Source: Haloarcula sp. CBA1129 (GTDB lineage: Archaea; Halobacteriota; Halobacteria; Halobacteriales; Haloarculaceae). Taken from it: a stretch of DNA of 64,000 bases. Where the stretch lies: assembly GCF_008729015.1 (NCBI RefSeq), contig NZ_RKSM01000001.1:2790001-2854000 (forward strand), read 5' to 3'. The first letter of the stretch is position 1. Each line of letters opens with the position of its first letter. Under the pieces are notes generated by a model. The model worked only from the letters and a program-made list of their open reading frames with translations, did not search any database and was not told where the DNA came from. Of this stretch, positions 1 to 8,835 are shown piece by piece. A program made the translations under genes and the position numbers.

Positions 1-8
1 GTCAGTCG

Positions 9-2066
9 CTACTCGAACTTCCCGAGCAAATCGCTGTAGAAGCCGTCCTCGTCGGTCCCGTCGTCAGCGAGCTTTTCGACGATAAGCTCCGGCGTCGAGC
101 GGGCGAGCTTTCCCTTGACAGGGGAGCGTTCGACACGCAGTTCGCCGTTTTTCAGCCCTTTCGCCTCGATGCCGTCAATGCTGATATCGGTCTCGGCGGC
201 TTCGCGGATGTCACGCGCGAGGTGGGAGACGAAGATGGCCGTGGCCTGACGTTCGCCGAGCGCTTCGAGGATGCCGGCCATAATCTTCGCGCTGGCTCCG
301 GGCTCGGTTATCGATTCGAGTTCGTCGACGAGCACCATCACCGGGCGGTCGTCGGTCCCGGCCGCTGGCCCATCGGTAGCGGCACCGTCCTCTGGGTCTG
401 GATTGCGGTGATCCACATCAGCGACGAGGTCACCGAACTCCCGCAGCGTGGCCTCGAACGCGCCGGCGTCGAGCGTCCCCTGCGTCTTGGCGTGGTAGTG
501 GAGTTCGGAGATACGACCCACGCGGGCCGCCTCCGCTGGAACGGGCAGACCCATGTGTGCCAGCGTCGTCACCAGCGCCACGAGGTCCAGCGTCGAGGTT
601 TTCCCACCGCTGTTGACCCCCGAGAGGACGGTCACGCCCTCGACGTCGTAATCGACGGGCTCGACGGCTTCGAAGGGGACATCGAGCAGCGGCGAGCGCC
701 CGCCCTCGATGGCGACACCCTCGGATTCTGTCAGGTCTGGCATCACACAGTCGAAATCGTTGGCGAAGCGGGCAATCGCCAGCTCCACGTCGAGTTCGAG
801 CGCGGCATCGACCAGCCCGGCAGCGTCCTCGCGCATCTCCGCGAGGTCGTCGGCCAGTTCCCGCTTCCGGCGGGTAGCGCGCTGGTCGCGCGCGGCGGTC
901 AGTTCCTCACGGAGACGGGCGACGACATCCTCGCTGTGTTCGACCGGGTAGGCGGGCTCGTCGGGAAACGCCCGGCGGGCCGTCGCCTCCATGTCCCGGA
1001 GCGCCAGCGCATCGACGAGATGGTCGCGGGCCTTCTCGACGGCGGCGGCGTACTCGTCGGCCAGTTCGCGCTGGAGCAGCGAATCGACGCCCGCGCCGCG
1101 CTCGACCAGCGACAGCAGGTCCGTCCCCTCGATGGTCACGTCCTGCTCCTCGATAGCTTCCCTAAGGTGGTCGTTAGCGACGCTCTCGGCCGTCGACACT
1201 GCCGCGTCGAGGTCGTCGACAGCGGTGGTGAGGCGGTCGAGTTCCTCGTCGCCGCTGACGCTCCCGTCCTCGTCGAGCTGGTCGAGCGCCGACAGCAGCG
1301 TCTGCAGGTCACACGGCGCGTCGAGGTCGGCGACGCGGTGGACCTCGGCGGCGGCCCGTATCCGGTCGCGGTTGCGGGCGAAGAAGGTGAGTACGCGTTC
1401 GGGGACGACGGATTCTGGTTCCTCTAGCGCCGTCGGTTCCACCCGCACGTCACCCTCGATATCGACGCCGGCGAAGGCCTCGTCCAGCGCGACGACCGTC
1501 GAGTACGACCGGGCGAGTTCGGCCAGCTGGCGGGCGTCGTCGACGACCTCGACGCTGACCTCCGGAATCGCGGCCTGTGCGTCGGCGTAGCGTTCGGCGT
1601 CGCGGGTGGCCAGACAGCGGTCCCGGACCCGAACGTCGCCGGGCTCGGCCAGCGGTTCGACGGCCGACAGGGCGTCCAGAACCGCTGCGTCGGGTTCTCG
1701 CTCCATCGCCGCCTCGGCGAACGAGCGGACTTCCTCGATTCGGCTGCGAACGCCGCTGGGGTAGATCGTCTCCAGTCGCTTCGCGGCGTAGTCGGTCACC
1801 GTCCGGTCGGTCAGCAGGGCCAGTGCGTCCTCGTGAATCTCTCTGGCGCGTTTCGTCGCGGCGAACCCGCCGGGGTCGTCGTGTTCGGCCCGAATCGCAC
1901 CACGAGCGATGCGGGCGGCCCGGCCCTCGCTGATGCCCGGTGCGCGTGCGAGCGACGCCACGTCGCCGTCCCGGAGTGCCGCCTCCGGGTCGTCTAGTTC
2001 CCGGAGCGCCGCGGCTGTCTTTGCCCCGACACCCGGAACCGATTCGAGCTCCATCTGCCCGCTCAT
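9..2066 (-). CDS. MutS-related ATPase with N-terminal helix-hairpin-helix region
   Basis: 685-aa protein of the archaeal MutS-like (MutS2/MutS5-type) ABC ATPase family, presumed to act on DNA or nucleic-acid structures. Residues about 5-60 read as tandem helix-hairpin-helix motifs (VPGVGAKTAAAL, then APGISEGRAARIA). A long helical core follows (about 230-430, rich in Leu/Glu/Ala heptads), then the ATPase: Walker A GVNSGGKTS at 483-491 and Walker B VMVLVDELES at 576-585. No MutS mismatch-recognition domain I and no C-terminal Smr nuclease domain are visible, so it is unlikely to be a classical mismatch-repair MutS. The start at MSGQ is supported by the HhH region following directly. It ends 8 bp from the window edge. 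Family is confident; physiological role is inferred. Confidence 0.85.
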   Translation of the reverse strand: MSGQMELESVPGVGAKTAAALRELDDPEAALRDGDVASLARAPGISEGRAARIARGAIRAEHDDPGGFAATKRAREIHEDALALLTDRTVTDYAAKRLETIYPSGVRSRIEEVRSFAEAAMEREPDAAVLDALSAVEPLAEPGDVRVRDRCLATRDAERYADAQAAIPEVSVEVVDDARQLAELARSYSTVVALDEAFAGVDIEGDVRVEPTALEEPESVVPERVLTFFARNRDRIRAAAEVHRVADLDAPCDLQTLLSALDQLDEDGSVSGDEELDRLTTAVDDLDAAVSTAESVANDHLREAIEEQDVTIEGTDLLSLVERGAGVDSLLQRELADEYAAAVEKARDHLVDALALRDMEATARRAFPDEPAYPVEHSEDVVARLREELTAARDQRATRRKRELADDLAEMREDAAGLVDAALELDVELAIARFANDFDCVMPDLTESEGVAIEGGRSPLLDVPFEAVEPVDYDVEGVTVLSGVNSGGKTSTLDLVALVTTLAHMGLPVPAEAARVGRISELHYHAKTQGTLDAGAFEATLREFGDLVADVDHRNPDPEDGAATDGPAAGTDDRPVMVLVDELESITEPGASAKIMAGILEALGERQATAIFVSHLARDIREAAETDISIDGIEAKGLKNGELRVERSPVKGKLARSTPELIVEKLADDGTDEDGFYSDLLGKFE

Positions 2067-2193
2067 TCGACGCCAGCGAGAAAAAACCCGTCGTCAACAG
2101 CTTCGGTAGCGTGGGCAGCCGACACTGCTCCGGCTCAGTCAGCCAGACACCGAACGCGAAGGCGTTTTTGCGCTCCACCGAGAAAGGAATCCC

Positions 2194-3075
2194 ATGTCTG
2201 CTGTTTCGGAGAAGCTAGCGGCCGCCCGCGAAGACCTCAAGTCGCGAGACGGCGTGCTCATCGCCTTCTCCGGTGGTGTCGATTCGAGTGTCGTCGCCGC
2301 GCTGGCCCACGACGCCCTCGGCGACGACGCCATCGCCTGTACCGCCAAGTCCGAGACGCTGCCCGCTGCCGAGCTGACGGACGCCACCCGCGTCGCCGAG
2401 GAGATCGGCATCCGCCACGAGATCGTGGAGTTCTCCGAACTCGACAGCGAGGAATTCATGCAGAACGACGATATGCGGTGTTACCACTGCCGGTCGATGC
2501 GGCTGGGCGCGATGTACGACCGCGCCCGCGAGCTCGGCATCGACATCGTGTGTGACGGGACGAACGCCTCCGACACGGGCGAGGGCCACCGCCCCGGTCT
2601 GCGCGCCGTCGAGGAGCTAGACGCCTACTCCCCGCTGCTGGAACACGACATCGAGAAATCCGAGGTCCGGGAGATCGCCCGCGAATACGACCTCTCGGTC
2701 GCCGACAAGCCCTCGATGGCGTGTCTCTCCTCGCGGATTCCGACCGGCCTCGAAGTCACGGAGGAACGCCTCTCCCGCGTCGAGAAGGCAGAGCGACTGC
2801 TGCGAACGTGGGGCTTCGAGCAGTTCCGCGTGCGCGACCACGACGGCCTCGCCCGTATCGAAGTGGGTGAAGAAGAACTCGAAACCGCGCTGGACCCCGA
2901 CTTCGTCCGGACCGCCCGCGATCACATCGAGGACTGTGGCTTCGACCACGTGACGCTCGATCTTCACGGCTACGAAACCGGCAGCGTGAGTCCCGAGACG
3001 GAGGACGCTGCTGAAGAAGAAACCGAAGACGTGGTCAGCAACGTTTTCGACGCGGACTATCCGTCGGTCGACTAA
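2194..3075 (+). CDS. larE: ATP-dependent sacrificial sulfur transferase LarE
   Basis: 293-aa PP-loop ATPase. The N-terminal SGGVDSS loop at about 26-32 binds ATP. The ACLSSRIP motif carries Cys177, at the position of the sulfur-donating cysteine known in Lactiplantibacillus LarE (Cys176), so the sacrificial-cysteine chemistry appears retained. LarE adenylates and thiolates the pyridinium dicarboxylate precursor of the nickel-pincer cofactor of lactate racemase. An acidic tail (about residues 265-293) is typical haloarchaeal decoration. A T-rich TATA-like stretch about 25-30 nt upstream suggests a leaderless message. No larB, larC or larA lies nearby. It is convergent with the downstream phosphatase gene, with only 15 bp between stops. 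Confidence 0.87.
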   Translation: MSAVSEKLAAAREDLKSRDGVLIAFSGGVDSSVVAALAHDALGDDAIACTAKSETLPAAELTDATRVAEEIGIRHEIVEFSELDSEEFMQNDDMRCYHCRSMRLGAMYDRARELGIDIVCDGTNASDTGEGHRPGLRAVEELDAYSPLLEHDIEKSEVREIAREYDLSVADKPSMACLSSRIPTGLEVTEERLSRVEKAERLLRTWGFEQFRVRDHDGLARIEVGEEELETALDPDFVRTARDHIEDCGFDHVTLDLHGYETGSVSPETEDAAEEETEDVVSNVFDADYPSVD

Positions 3076-3090
3076 GACGCGTACCGGCGC

Positions 3091-3720
3091 TCAGTCCAGC
3101 AGACTGCGCCAGCCGGTCAGTTCTTCGCCGACCAGTTCCGGGTCGTCCCCATCGAGTCGGATTTCGTTGACGGCGCAGTTCGCCTGTGAGCTTTCGGCCA
3201 GCGCCGCGTCCGGGTCCTTGCCGGTGAGCTTCGCCAGCAGCACCTTGATGACGCCGCCGTGGGTGACCACCAGCGTCGTCTCGCCGGCGTCGGTGGTCGC
3301 AATCGCTCGCTGCCACGCCGATTCGACCCGCTGGCGGAAGGTCGGGATGCCCTCGCCGCCCTCCGGGGATGCATCGAGCGAGATGACGCTGGCGTCCCGT
3401 TGGTGGTCGGGATACTCATCAAGCAGTTCGTCGGCGTACAGGCCCTGCATGATGCCGAAGCCACGTTCGCGCCACTCGGTATCGAACTCAGGGTCGGGCA
3501 AGCCGGTGTAGCCGTCGCCGGCCGCGGCAGCCGTCTCGCGGGTGCGCCGGAGGTCTGAGGCGAAGACGCGGTCGACAGTGTAGCGGTCGTCAAGCCACGA
3601 CCCGAGTGCGATGGCCTGCGTCTGTCCCTGATCGGTCAGTCGGCTCGGTGCCCAGCCTTGGATGCGCCCGTCGCGGTTCCACGTCGTCTCGCCGTGTCGG
3701 GCCACGAGTAGCGTCCCCAT
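3091..3720 (-). CDS. Histidine phosphatase family protein
   Basis: 209-aa member of the phosphoglycerate-mutase-like histidine phosphatase superfamily. The signature RHGE is at residues 8-11 (catalytic His9), a second Arg lies in the SDLRRTRETA segment, and the second catalytic His in VVTHGG follows late in the chain. These enzymes transfer phosphate through a phospho-histidine; substrates range from sugar phosphates to cobalamin-pathway alpha-ribazole phosphate, and nothing here fixes the substrate. Its start lies 2 bp after the tatCo stop on the same strand, so the two are probably co-transcribed, although a functional link to protein export is not obvious. Confidence 0.85.
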   Translation of the reverse strand: MGTLLVARHGETTWNRDGRIQGWAPSRLTDQGQTQAIALGSWLDDRYTVDRVFASDLRRTRETAAAAGDGYTGLPDPEFDTEWRERGFGIMQGLYADELLDEYPDHQRDASVISLDASPEGGEGIPTFRQRVESAWQRAIATTDAGETTLVVTHGGVIKVLLAKLTGKDPDAALAESSQANCAVNEIRLDGDDPELVGEELTGWRSLLD

Positions 3721-3722
3721 CG

Positions 3723-5348
3723 TTACGCCTCCTTGCCGCGCCAGCGCGCGACGGCGATGGTCGCTTCATAGAGGACGATGAGGCCGACGGCGACGGCGAT
3801 TGCGGCGTTTCGTGGGAGGCTGAACTGGTTCACGAGGCGGAACAGCGTCGGGTCGGGACTGCCGAGATAGCCGGCGACGATGGCGACAGCCCACACTGGC
3901 AGGCGGGCGGCCCGGAACCCGCGCCAGAGCTTGACCGAGCCGTAGTAGTTCTTGTTCACGTAGGCCAGCGCTTCGAACAGGACGATCATGCCGCCGCCGA
4001 CCAGCATCGGCGTGGCGTTCCCGAGACCGACAGCCGCGAGCGATTCGGTGACGACGGCCGGAAGCTGCTCGTAGTAGCCCGTCGGGACCGGTGCGGGGCT
4101 GAGGACGTAGCCGGCGATACCGAAGGCCAGCCACGCGGCGGGCCGGCGAGCGGCGAGGTCGTCGGCCGTCGGGACCGGCGAGGTACTGCCGGTCCAGCGA
4201 AGGAGCAGCAGGGTTCCCTCGAACAGGCCGATCATCGTCACCGCGACCATGAGCGGGGCCATCCCGGTCGGGTCCGGGCTGAACAGGAACGCCACAGCGG
4301 CAAAGCCACCCCAGAAGTACAGCCGGCGGTCCTGCAGCCACTGGCGGGTCGTCACGCCCATCATCACCGCGAGCATCACGAACAGCGGAATCTGGAAGAT
4401 GAGCGCGAACAGCCCGAGCATCAGGATGATGAGGTTGAACGTCTCGCTCAGGCCAAAGGCTAGGTCAGCCGCGCGGTCGGAGTAGGTGATGAAGTAGTCG
4501 AACATCGCCCGCAGCACGGCGAAGTACGCGAAGCCGACGCCGACAGCGGCGAGAACGAGGCTCGTCGGGACTGCGGCGAGGTAATAGCGTCGCTCGCGAG
4601 GGTACAGCCCCGGTCGCATGAACAGGTACGTCTGGTAGACAAACACCGGTAAGGCGGCGATAAAGCCGACCAGCGAGGACACTTTCAGTCGCGCCAGAAT
4701 GAGCGCGAGCGGGTTGTACACGTTCGGACAGTCAGCGCCCTCGACAACGCTGCCATCGACATTCGTCGCGACCTGACCGCAGGCCTCGGCCGGCCCGTCG
4801 AGGAAGGAGTACCACAGGAAGTTGATGAGTTCGTCGGAGTACGGCAGGGCGATGACGGCGACGACGGCCATCACGCCGACGACGACGAACAGCCGCATCG
4901 CCATCTCCTCGACGTGGTCGGCCAGCGGCATCTCCTCGTCGTCGGGTGCCCCTTCATTGAGCACCTCGTCGTCCGGGTCGTAGCTGGACGGGGCTGAGCC
5001 GCCGCCGTGCGTCGGCGTGGCACTGCCACCAGCACCAGCCGGCGAGGGCGTCGACTTGCCCCAGTCGGTCGGCACGTCCGCCGGCACGGCGGCGGTGACA
5101 TCCGACGCGTCCCGGTCGAACAGCCCGGCGCTGGATTCGTCTTCGGTCGGGGCTGCGTGGGACCCGACAGTGTCCTCGTTACCACCGGCCGGCGCGGGAC
5201 CGGGACCAGTTACCTCGTCCGTCTCCCGGTCGGCGTCAGCCTCGGCTACGGGGTCGGTTGGAATCGACGACTCGTCGGACTCGTCGTCGGACGGTAGTGG
5301 CGGCTCCTCGTGCCTGCGACGCTCGTCGTCCGCGTCACCGTCCTCCAT
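3723..5348 (-). CDS. tatC1: Sec-independent translocase subunit TatC, TatCo type
   Basis: 541-aa polytopic membrane protein, core of the twin-arginine translocase that exports folded proteins. Haloarchaea rely heavily on Tat. Residues 1 to about 135 form a very acidic, Pro/Ser/Gly-rich cytoplasmic extension. The TatC core starts with PLADHVEEMAMRL (equivalent of the first cytoplasmic signal-peptide-binding segment) and includes the conserved loop FMRPGLYPRERR after the second membrane helix. After the sixth core helix (about residue 380) come further hydrophobic segments, making it longer than bacterial TatC of about 250 aa. It is divergent from tatCt across a 104-bp promoter gap. Single TatC domain plus this position identify it as the TatCo member of the haloarchaeal pair. 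Confidence 0.9.
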   Translation of the reverse strand: MEDGDADDERRRHEEPPLPSDDESDESSIPTDPVAEADADRETDEVTGPGPAPAGGNEDTVGSHAAPTEDESSAGLFDRDASDVTAAVPADVPTDWGKSTPSPAGAGGSATPTHGGGSAPSSYDPDDEVLNEGAPDDEEMPLADHVEEMAMRLFVVVGVMAVVAVIALPYSDELINFLWYSFLDGPAEACGQVATNVDGSVVEGADCPNVYNPLALILARLKVSSLVGFIAALPVFVYQTYLFMRPGLYPRERRYYLAAVPTSLVLAAVGVGFAYFAVLRAMFDYFITYSDRAADLAFGLSETFNLIILMLGLFALIFQIPLFVMLAVMMGVTTRQWLQDRRLYFWGGFAAVAFLFSPDPTGMAPLMVAVTMIGLFEGTLLLLRWTGSTSPVPTADDLAARRPAAWLAFGIAGYVLSPAPVPTGYYEQLPAVVTESLAAVGLGNATPMLVGGGMIVLFEALAYVNKNYYGSVKLWRGFRAARLPVWAVAIVAGYLGSPDPTLFRLVNQFSLPRNAAIAVAVGLIVLYEATIAVARWRGKEA

Positions 5349-5452
5349 CTGTCCCGGGCTTAGACGGTGGGTGTTGTAAACTTTCTTTTCGAGCAGTGGC
5401 TGTCACCGGGATGAATAAATTGATAACGCCCACTGGGCTAGGCACAGAGAAG
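5349..5452. promoter_or_regulatory. Divergent tatCo/tatCt promoter region
   Basis: 104-bp gap between the two divergent translocase starts. An AT-rich patch near 5412-5425 (AATAAATTGATAA) is a plausible TATA region for the rightward gene, leaving a short leader. Sharing such a short region suggests coordinated expression. No dyad operator is obvious. Confidence 0.45.
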
Positions 5453-7642
5453 ATGGCGAGTGCTATCGACGAGGACACCGTCCAGACGGTTCAGAGCGGG
5501 CGCGCGACGCTCGGCGCGATGCTCCGCTCGGCGCAGGTGCACCTTCAGAAGGTGTTCATCGTCTTCGTCATCGGGATGATCGGCACCATCATGGCGCTAC
5601 AGTACGGCGTCTGGGACACACTACGCGCCGATCTCCTGTACTCGCAGATGGACCTCACCACCCAAGAGGCAACAAGCATCGTCGCGGTCACCCCCTTCGA
5701 CGTCATCCTCCTGCAGGTGAAAATCGGCGCGGTAATCGGGATTATCATGTCGCTCCCGCTGCTGATTTACTTCGGCCGCGACGGCCTCCGCCAGCGCGGC
5801 TGGTGGCCGGCCGAACACATCCCGGCATGGAAAGGGGCAATTTTCGTCACGATAAGCCTGAGCCTGTTTTTCGGCGGCATCGCCTACGCCTACGAGCTGT
5901 TTTTCCCGCTGATGTTCAATTTCCTCGCCGGTGATGCGTTCAAAGCCGGCTTCACCCCGCAGTATTCCATCGTCAAGTGGTTCCAGTTCGTCTTCCTGCT
6001 GGCCGTCTCCTTTGGACTCGCCGCACAGTTGCCGCTGGTGATGACGGTACTCTCCTACACCGAGATTGTCCCCTACGAGACGTTCCGGGACAAGTGGCGC
6101 TACGCGGTGATGGGGATTTTCGCCTTCGGTGCGCTGTTCTCGCCGCCGGACCCTTTCACCCAGATTATGTGGGCCGCGCCGCTGTGTGGCCTCTACGGTA
6201 TCAGCCTCGCGCTGGCGAAGCTTGCGATGCTGGTCCGCCGCTCCGGTGACCTCGTCAGTACCAGTGCTGTCGCCCGCGGGCACTGGAACACGATTCTCGG
6301 CGGCGCAGTGCTGGGCGGCGGCGTGGTGTACTACGTCTTGGCGACGCCAGCGTTCCAGTACATCCAGCAGTTCGCTGAAGTGTTCCCGTCCGACCGGCTC
6401 ACCGGTGATATCCAGCCGCCGGCGCTGTTCGGGCTTCCCGTCGAAAGCACAGCGATGCTTCTCGCCGCCGTGTTCGGTGTTCTCGGCGCGGTTGTCGTCC
6501 TGTACTACCACGTCCTGACGGCGCTCTCGGAGAAGGCCGGGCCCGGTCAGGTCGGTGACCCGACGGCCATCGACATCGACGAACTCAACGCCTCGGCTGT
6601 TGAGGTCGCCCCGCCAGAAGTGTTCGAGGAGATGACCGAGGACGAGGCGCTCGCCCACGCCGACCGAGCCCTCACGGACGACAACAAAGAGAAAGCGCAG
6701 GCTGTCCTCGACCGCTGGGACATGACCCACGAGGACGGGGAGGGCGAGGCGGGCGACGGCGCGGACGGGACCGCCGAAGCGGACGAAGAAGACGCGGGCG
6801 TGTTCACCTCGACGACCGCCGGCATGGTCGACGCCTTCACCGAGGACGAGACCACCGAAGACGAGATCGGCGGGTACTACTACGACATCCAGTTCATCCT
6901 CAGCGCCTTGGCTTCCCGGGCGTTCGTGATTCTGGGCATCTTCGGGGCGGTGCTCGCCGCCGCGTTCCTGTTCCTCTACCAAGGCGGCATTGGATCGATA
7001 CAGCGGACGTTCGTCAGCCGGCTCCCGCCGGAGATGGCCGCCGACGTGAGCATCGTCACGCTCCACCCCGTCGAACACCTCGTGTTCATCGTCAAGTTCT
7101 CGACGATACTCGGGGCCGTCTCTGTCATTCCCGTGGTGCTGTACTTCGCGTGGCCGGCGATGCGCGAGCGCGGCCTCGTCATCGGCAACCGCAACATCCT
7201 TGGTATCTGGGGCGGGACGCTGTTCGCCGCGCTCATCGGCGGGAGCCTGCTCGGGTTCCTCTACGTGGCCCCGATGACCATCTCTTGGATCGCCTACGAT
7301 CAGCTGAACTCGAACATGGTCATCGCCTACCGGGTGAGCAAGTTCGGCTGGCTCGTGTTCTTCCTCACCATCGGTATCGGCCTGCTGGCCGAGATTCCGG
7401 TGACGATGTTCCTGTTCCACAAGGGCGGCATCATCCCGTTCCACCTGATGTACGAGCGCTGGCGTGAGGTCGTCATCGCAATCGTCGCCCTCTCGGCGAT
7501 CCTCTCGCCCAGCGGCATCTTCACCATGTTCATCGTCGGCATTCCGACGGCGCTGGCATATATGCTCGGCCTCGGCATCCTCTGGGTGTACACGCTCGGC
7601 GGTCGGCGGACGACGAACCGGCGTAGCGAGCCGGCCGACTGA
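5453..7642 (+). CDS. tatC2: Fused double-domain TatC translocase, TatCt type
   Basis: 729-aa protein built from two TatC domains in tandem, the haloarchaeal TatCt arrangement. Domain 1 begins with LRSAQVHLQKVFIVFVIG and runs to about residue 350. A strongly acidic linker of roughly 110 residues follows, then a second TatC-like domain begins near YYYDIQFILSALASRAF. About 12-14 membrane helices are expected. I chose the ATG at 5453 because it gives the usual MASAIDED-type amino end directly before the domain; an in-frame ATG at 5411 would add 14 residues. Together with TatCo and TatA proteins encoded elsewhere it forms the export machinery used by, for example, the nitrite reductase in this window. 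Confidence 0.9.
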   Translation: MASAIDEDTVQTVQSGRATLGAMLRSAQVHLQKVFIVFVIGMIGTIMALQYGVWDTLRADLLYSQMDLTTQEATSIVAVTPFDVILLQVKIGAVIGIIMSLPLLIYFGRDGLRQRGWWPAEHIPAWKGAIFVTISLSLFFGGIAYAYELFFPLMFNFLAGDAFKAGFTPQYSIVKWFQFVFLLAVSFGLAAQLPLVMTVLSYTEIVPYETFRDKWRYAVMGIFAFGALFSPPDPFTQIMWAAPLCGLYGISLALAKLAMLVRRSGDLVSTSAVARGHWNTILGGAVLGGGVVYYVLATPAFQYIQQFAEVFPSDRLTGDIQPPALFGLPVESTAMLLAAVFGVLGAVVVLYYHVLTALSEKAGPGQVGDPTAIDIDELNASAVEVAPPEVFEEMTEDEALAHADRALTDDNKEKAQAVLDRWDMTHEDGEGEAGDGADGTAEADEEDAGVFTSTTAGMVDAFTEDETTEDEIGGYYYDIQFILSALASRAFVILGIFGAVLAAAFLFLYQGGIGSIQRTFVSRLPPEMAADVSIVTLHPVEHLVFIVKFSTILGAVSVIPVVLYFAWPAMRERGLVIGNRNILGIWGGTLFAALIGGSLLGFLYVAPMTISWIAYDQLNSNMVIAYRVSKFGWLVFFLTIGIGLLAEIPVTMFLFHKGGIIPFHLMYERWREVVIAIVALSAILSPSGIFTMFIVGIPTALAYMLGLGILWVYTLGGRRTTNRRSEPAD

Positions 7643-7952
7643 TAGCTGTTCGCACCCAATCGAGGTGATATTCAGCGATTATCGCACCCCGACCCGTCGT
7701 GGAGCGTGCAGTGAAGCGTGTACCGGGCAGTGGCTCTGCGAATATCTCGGGACGCTCCTCGAAAGACTGACTTTCTATACGTTTCCCTCATCCGACCCGT
7801 CGCCGATGCAGCAACCTTCGTTACTGCTGGAACCGTCGAGAGGTGCCCGATCTCCCGGATAGTGACGCTGTCAGACACGGCATCTGTGTGAGTCCACACG
7901 GCCGGTCGCCGAATCACAGTAGCTAAGCATATGCTCAATATATTCCTCAGAT
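7643..7952. other. 310-bp intergenic region
   Basis: Non-coding stretch between tatCt and the small regulator gene. I see no RNA gene or convincing small ORF. The only clear signal is at its right end, an AT-rich palindrome described separately. Confidence 0.5.
7922..7952 (+). promoter_or_regulatory. Palindromic promoter of the RHH regulator gene
   Basis: A perfect 10-bp palindrome AGCATATGCT (7926-7935) overlaps the best TATA position, 25-30 nt upstream of the ATG at 7953, and an AATATATT stretch follows at once. Ribbon-helix-helix dimers typically bind short palindromes over their own promoters, so this is a candidate autoregulatory operator. The sequence is seen directly; the regulatory role is inferred. 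Confidence 0.5.
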
Positions 7953-8129
7953 ATGCCCAAGATAAGCGTCGAAGTCCCGGCCGAACTACTGAACGACATC
8001 GATAAGCACGTCGGCGAAGACGGGAAGTTCGTCAACCGAAGCGAGGCCATCCGCGCCTCGGTACGAAAAACGCTCGACGTGCTTGACGACATCGATGAAC
8101 GGCAGGGACGACTCGACGATGAGCAGTGA
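7953..8129 (+). CDS. Ribbon-helix-helix (CopG-type) transcription regulator
   Basis: 58-aa protein starting MPKISVEVPAELLNDIDKHV. It has the RHH layout: a beta strand with alternating residues (KISVEVP), helix A (AELLNDIDKHV), a glycine turn, then helix B preceded by the NRSEAIRASVR motif that is the family hallmark. Dimers insert the paired strands in the DNA major groove. The stop overlaps the start of the downstream transporter by 11 nt (8119-8129), so the two are translationally coupled, and the regulator probably controls its own operon. Length is normal for single-domain RHH proteins. The effector ligand is unknown; no ligand-binding domain is present. Confidence 0.85.
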   Translation: MPKISVEVPAELLNDIDKHVGEDGKFVNRSEAIRASVRKTLDVLDDIDERQGRLDDEQ

Positions 8130-8817
8130 GCGGTCCGAAGCCGTTCGCGTCGGTCTCGTCGCGCTGTTCGTGACAGCGCTGGTCACCTCACAGGTGACCG
8201 CCTCGAAGCTGCTCGCGTTCTCGTTGCCGTTCTCGCTGCCCCTTGCCGGGTCGACGCTCGTGCTTCCCGGGGCCGCGCTGGCGTACGCGCTGACGTTCTT
8301 CGCCTCCGACTGCTACGCCGAACTGTACGGCCGCCGGGCCGCAACGGTCGTCGTCAACGTCGGCTTCGCCATGAACTTCGTCCTGCTGGCGCTGGTCTGG
8401 AGCACGATTCTCGCCCCCGGACTCCCGCAGGCGGCCCAGCCGGTCGACCTCGCCGCCTTCCGGAACGTCCTCGGAGCCAGTACGGCCATCGTCGTCGGAA
8501 GCCTGTCGGCCTACATCGTCAGCCAGAACTGGGACGTATTCGTCTTCCACTGGCTCAAAGACCGAACGGACGGCGAAAAGCTCTGGCTCCGCAACATCGG
8601 TTCGACGGCCTCCAGCCAGCTCATCGACACGGTCATCTTCGTCGGCGTCGGCTTCGTCCTGTTTCAGGGCACCCCGCCGGGCGAGGCGCTGGCGCTCATC
8701 GTCGGCCAGTACCTGCTGAAACTCGCTATCGCTGTCCTCGACACGCCCTTTGTCTACGCTGTCGTCGGGTTCGCCCGGCGAAACGACATCGCCCCGACTC
8801 CGGCGCGGGCCGACTGA
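8119..8817 (+). CDS. Queuosine-precursor transporter family (VUT/YhhQ) membrane protein
   Basis: 232-aa, about six-helix membrane protein of the VUT/YhhQ (DUF165) family, members of which import 7-deazaguanine precursors (preQ0/preQ1) in bacteria. Recognisable features are the first helix ending in TSQVTASKLLAF, a segment ASDCYAELYGRRAA, and the RNIGSTASSQLIDTVIF helix conserved in the family. In archaea the corresponding product is archaeosine in tRNA, so uptake of a 7-deazapurine is the likely role. The ATG at 8119 is inside the end of the RHH gene, giving an 11-nt overlap and indicating one operon. Substrate assignment is from family knowledge only. Confidence 0.82.
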   Translation: MSSERSEAVRVGLVALFVTALVTSQVTASKLLAFSLPFSLPLAGSTLVLPGAALAYALTFFASDCYAELYGRRAATVVVNVGFAMNFVLLALVWSTILAPGLPQAAQPVDLAAFRNVLGASTAIVVGSLSAYIVSQNWDVFVFHWLKDRTDGEKLWLRNIGSTASSQLIDTVIFVGVGFVLFQGTPPGEALALIVGQYLLKLAIAVLDTPFVYAVVGFARRNDIAPTPARAD

Positions 8818-8835
8818 AAACGGACTATAGGCGGC

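Noticed and set aside
222..1427. 401-codon plus-strand frame inside the MutS-like gene
   Set aside because: Shadow of the minus-strand gene with Walker motifs.
5621..7444. Long antisense frame of 607 codons opposite tatCt
   Set aside because: It is opposite a clear TatC gene, and its composition (Arg/Glu/His-rich, no domain) is the usual mirror of high-GC coding DNA.
7672..7938. 88-codon minus-strand frame in the gap after tatCt
   Set aside because: Amino-acid make-up is not halophile-like (Arg/Thr/Ala-rich, few acids), with no start signal.
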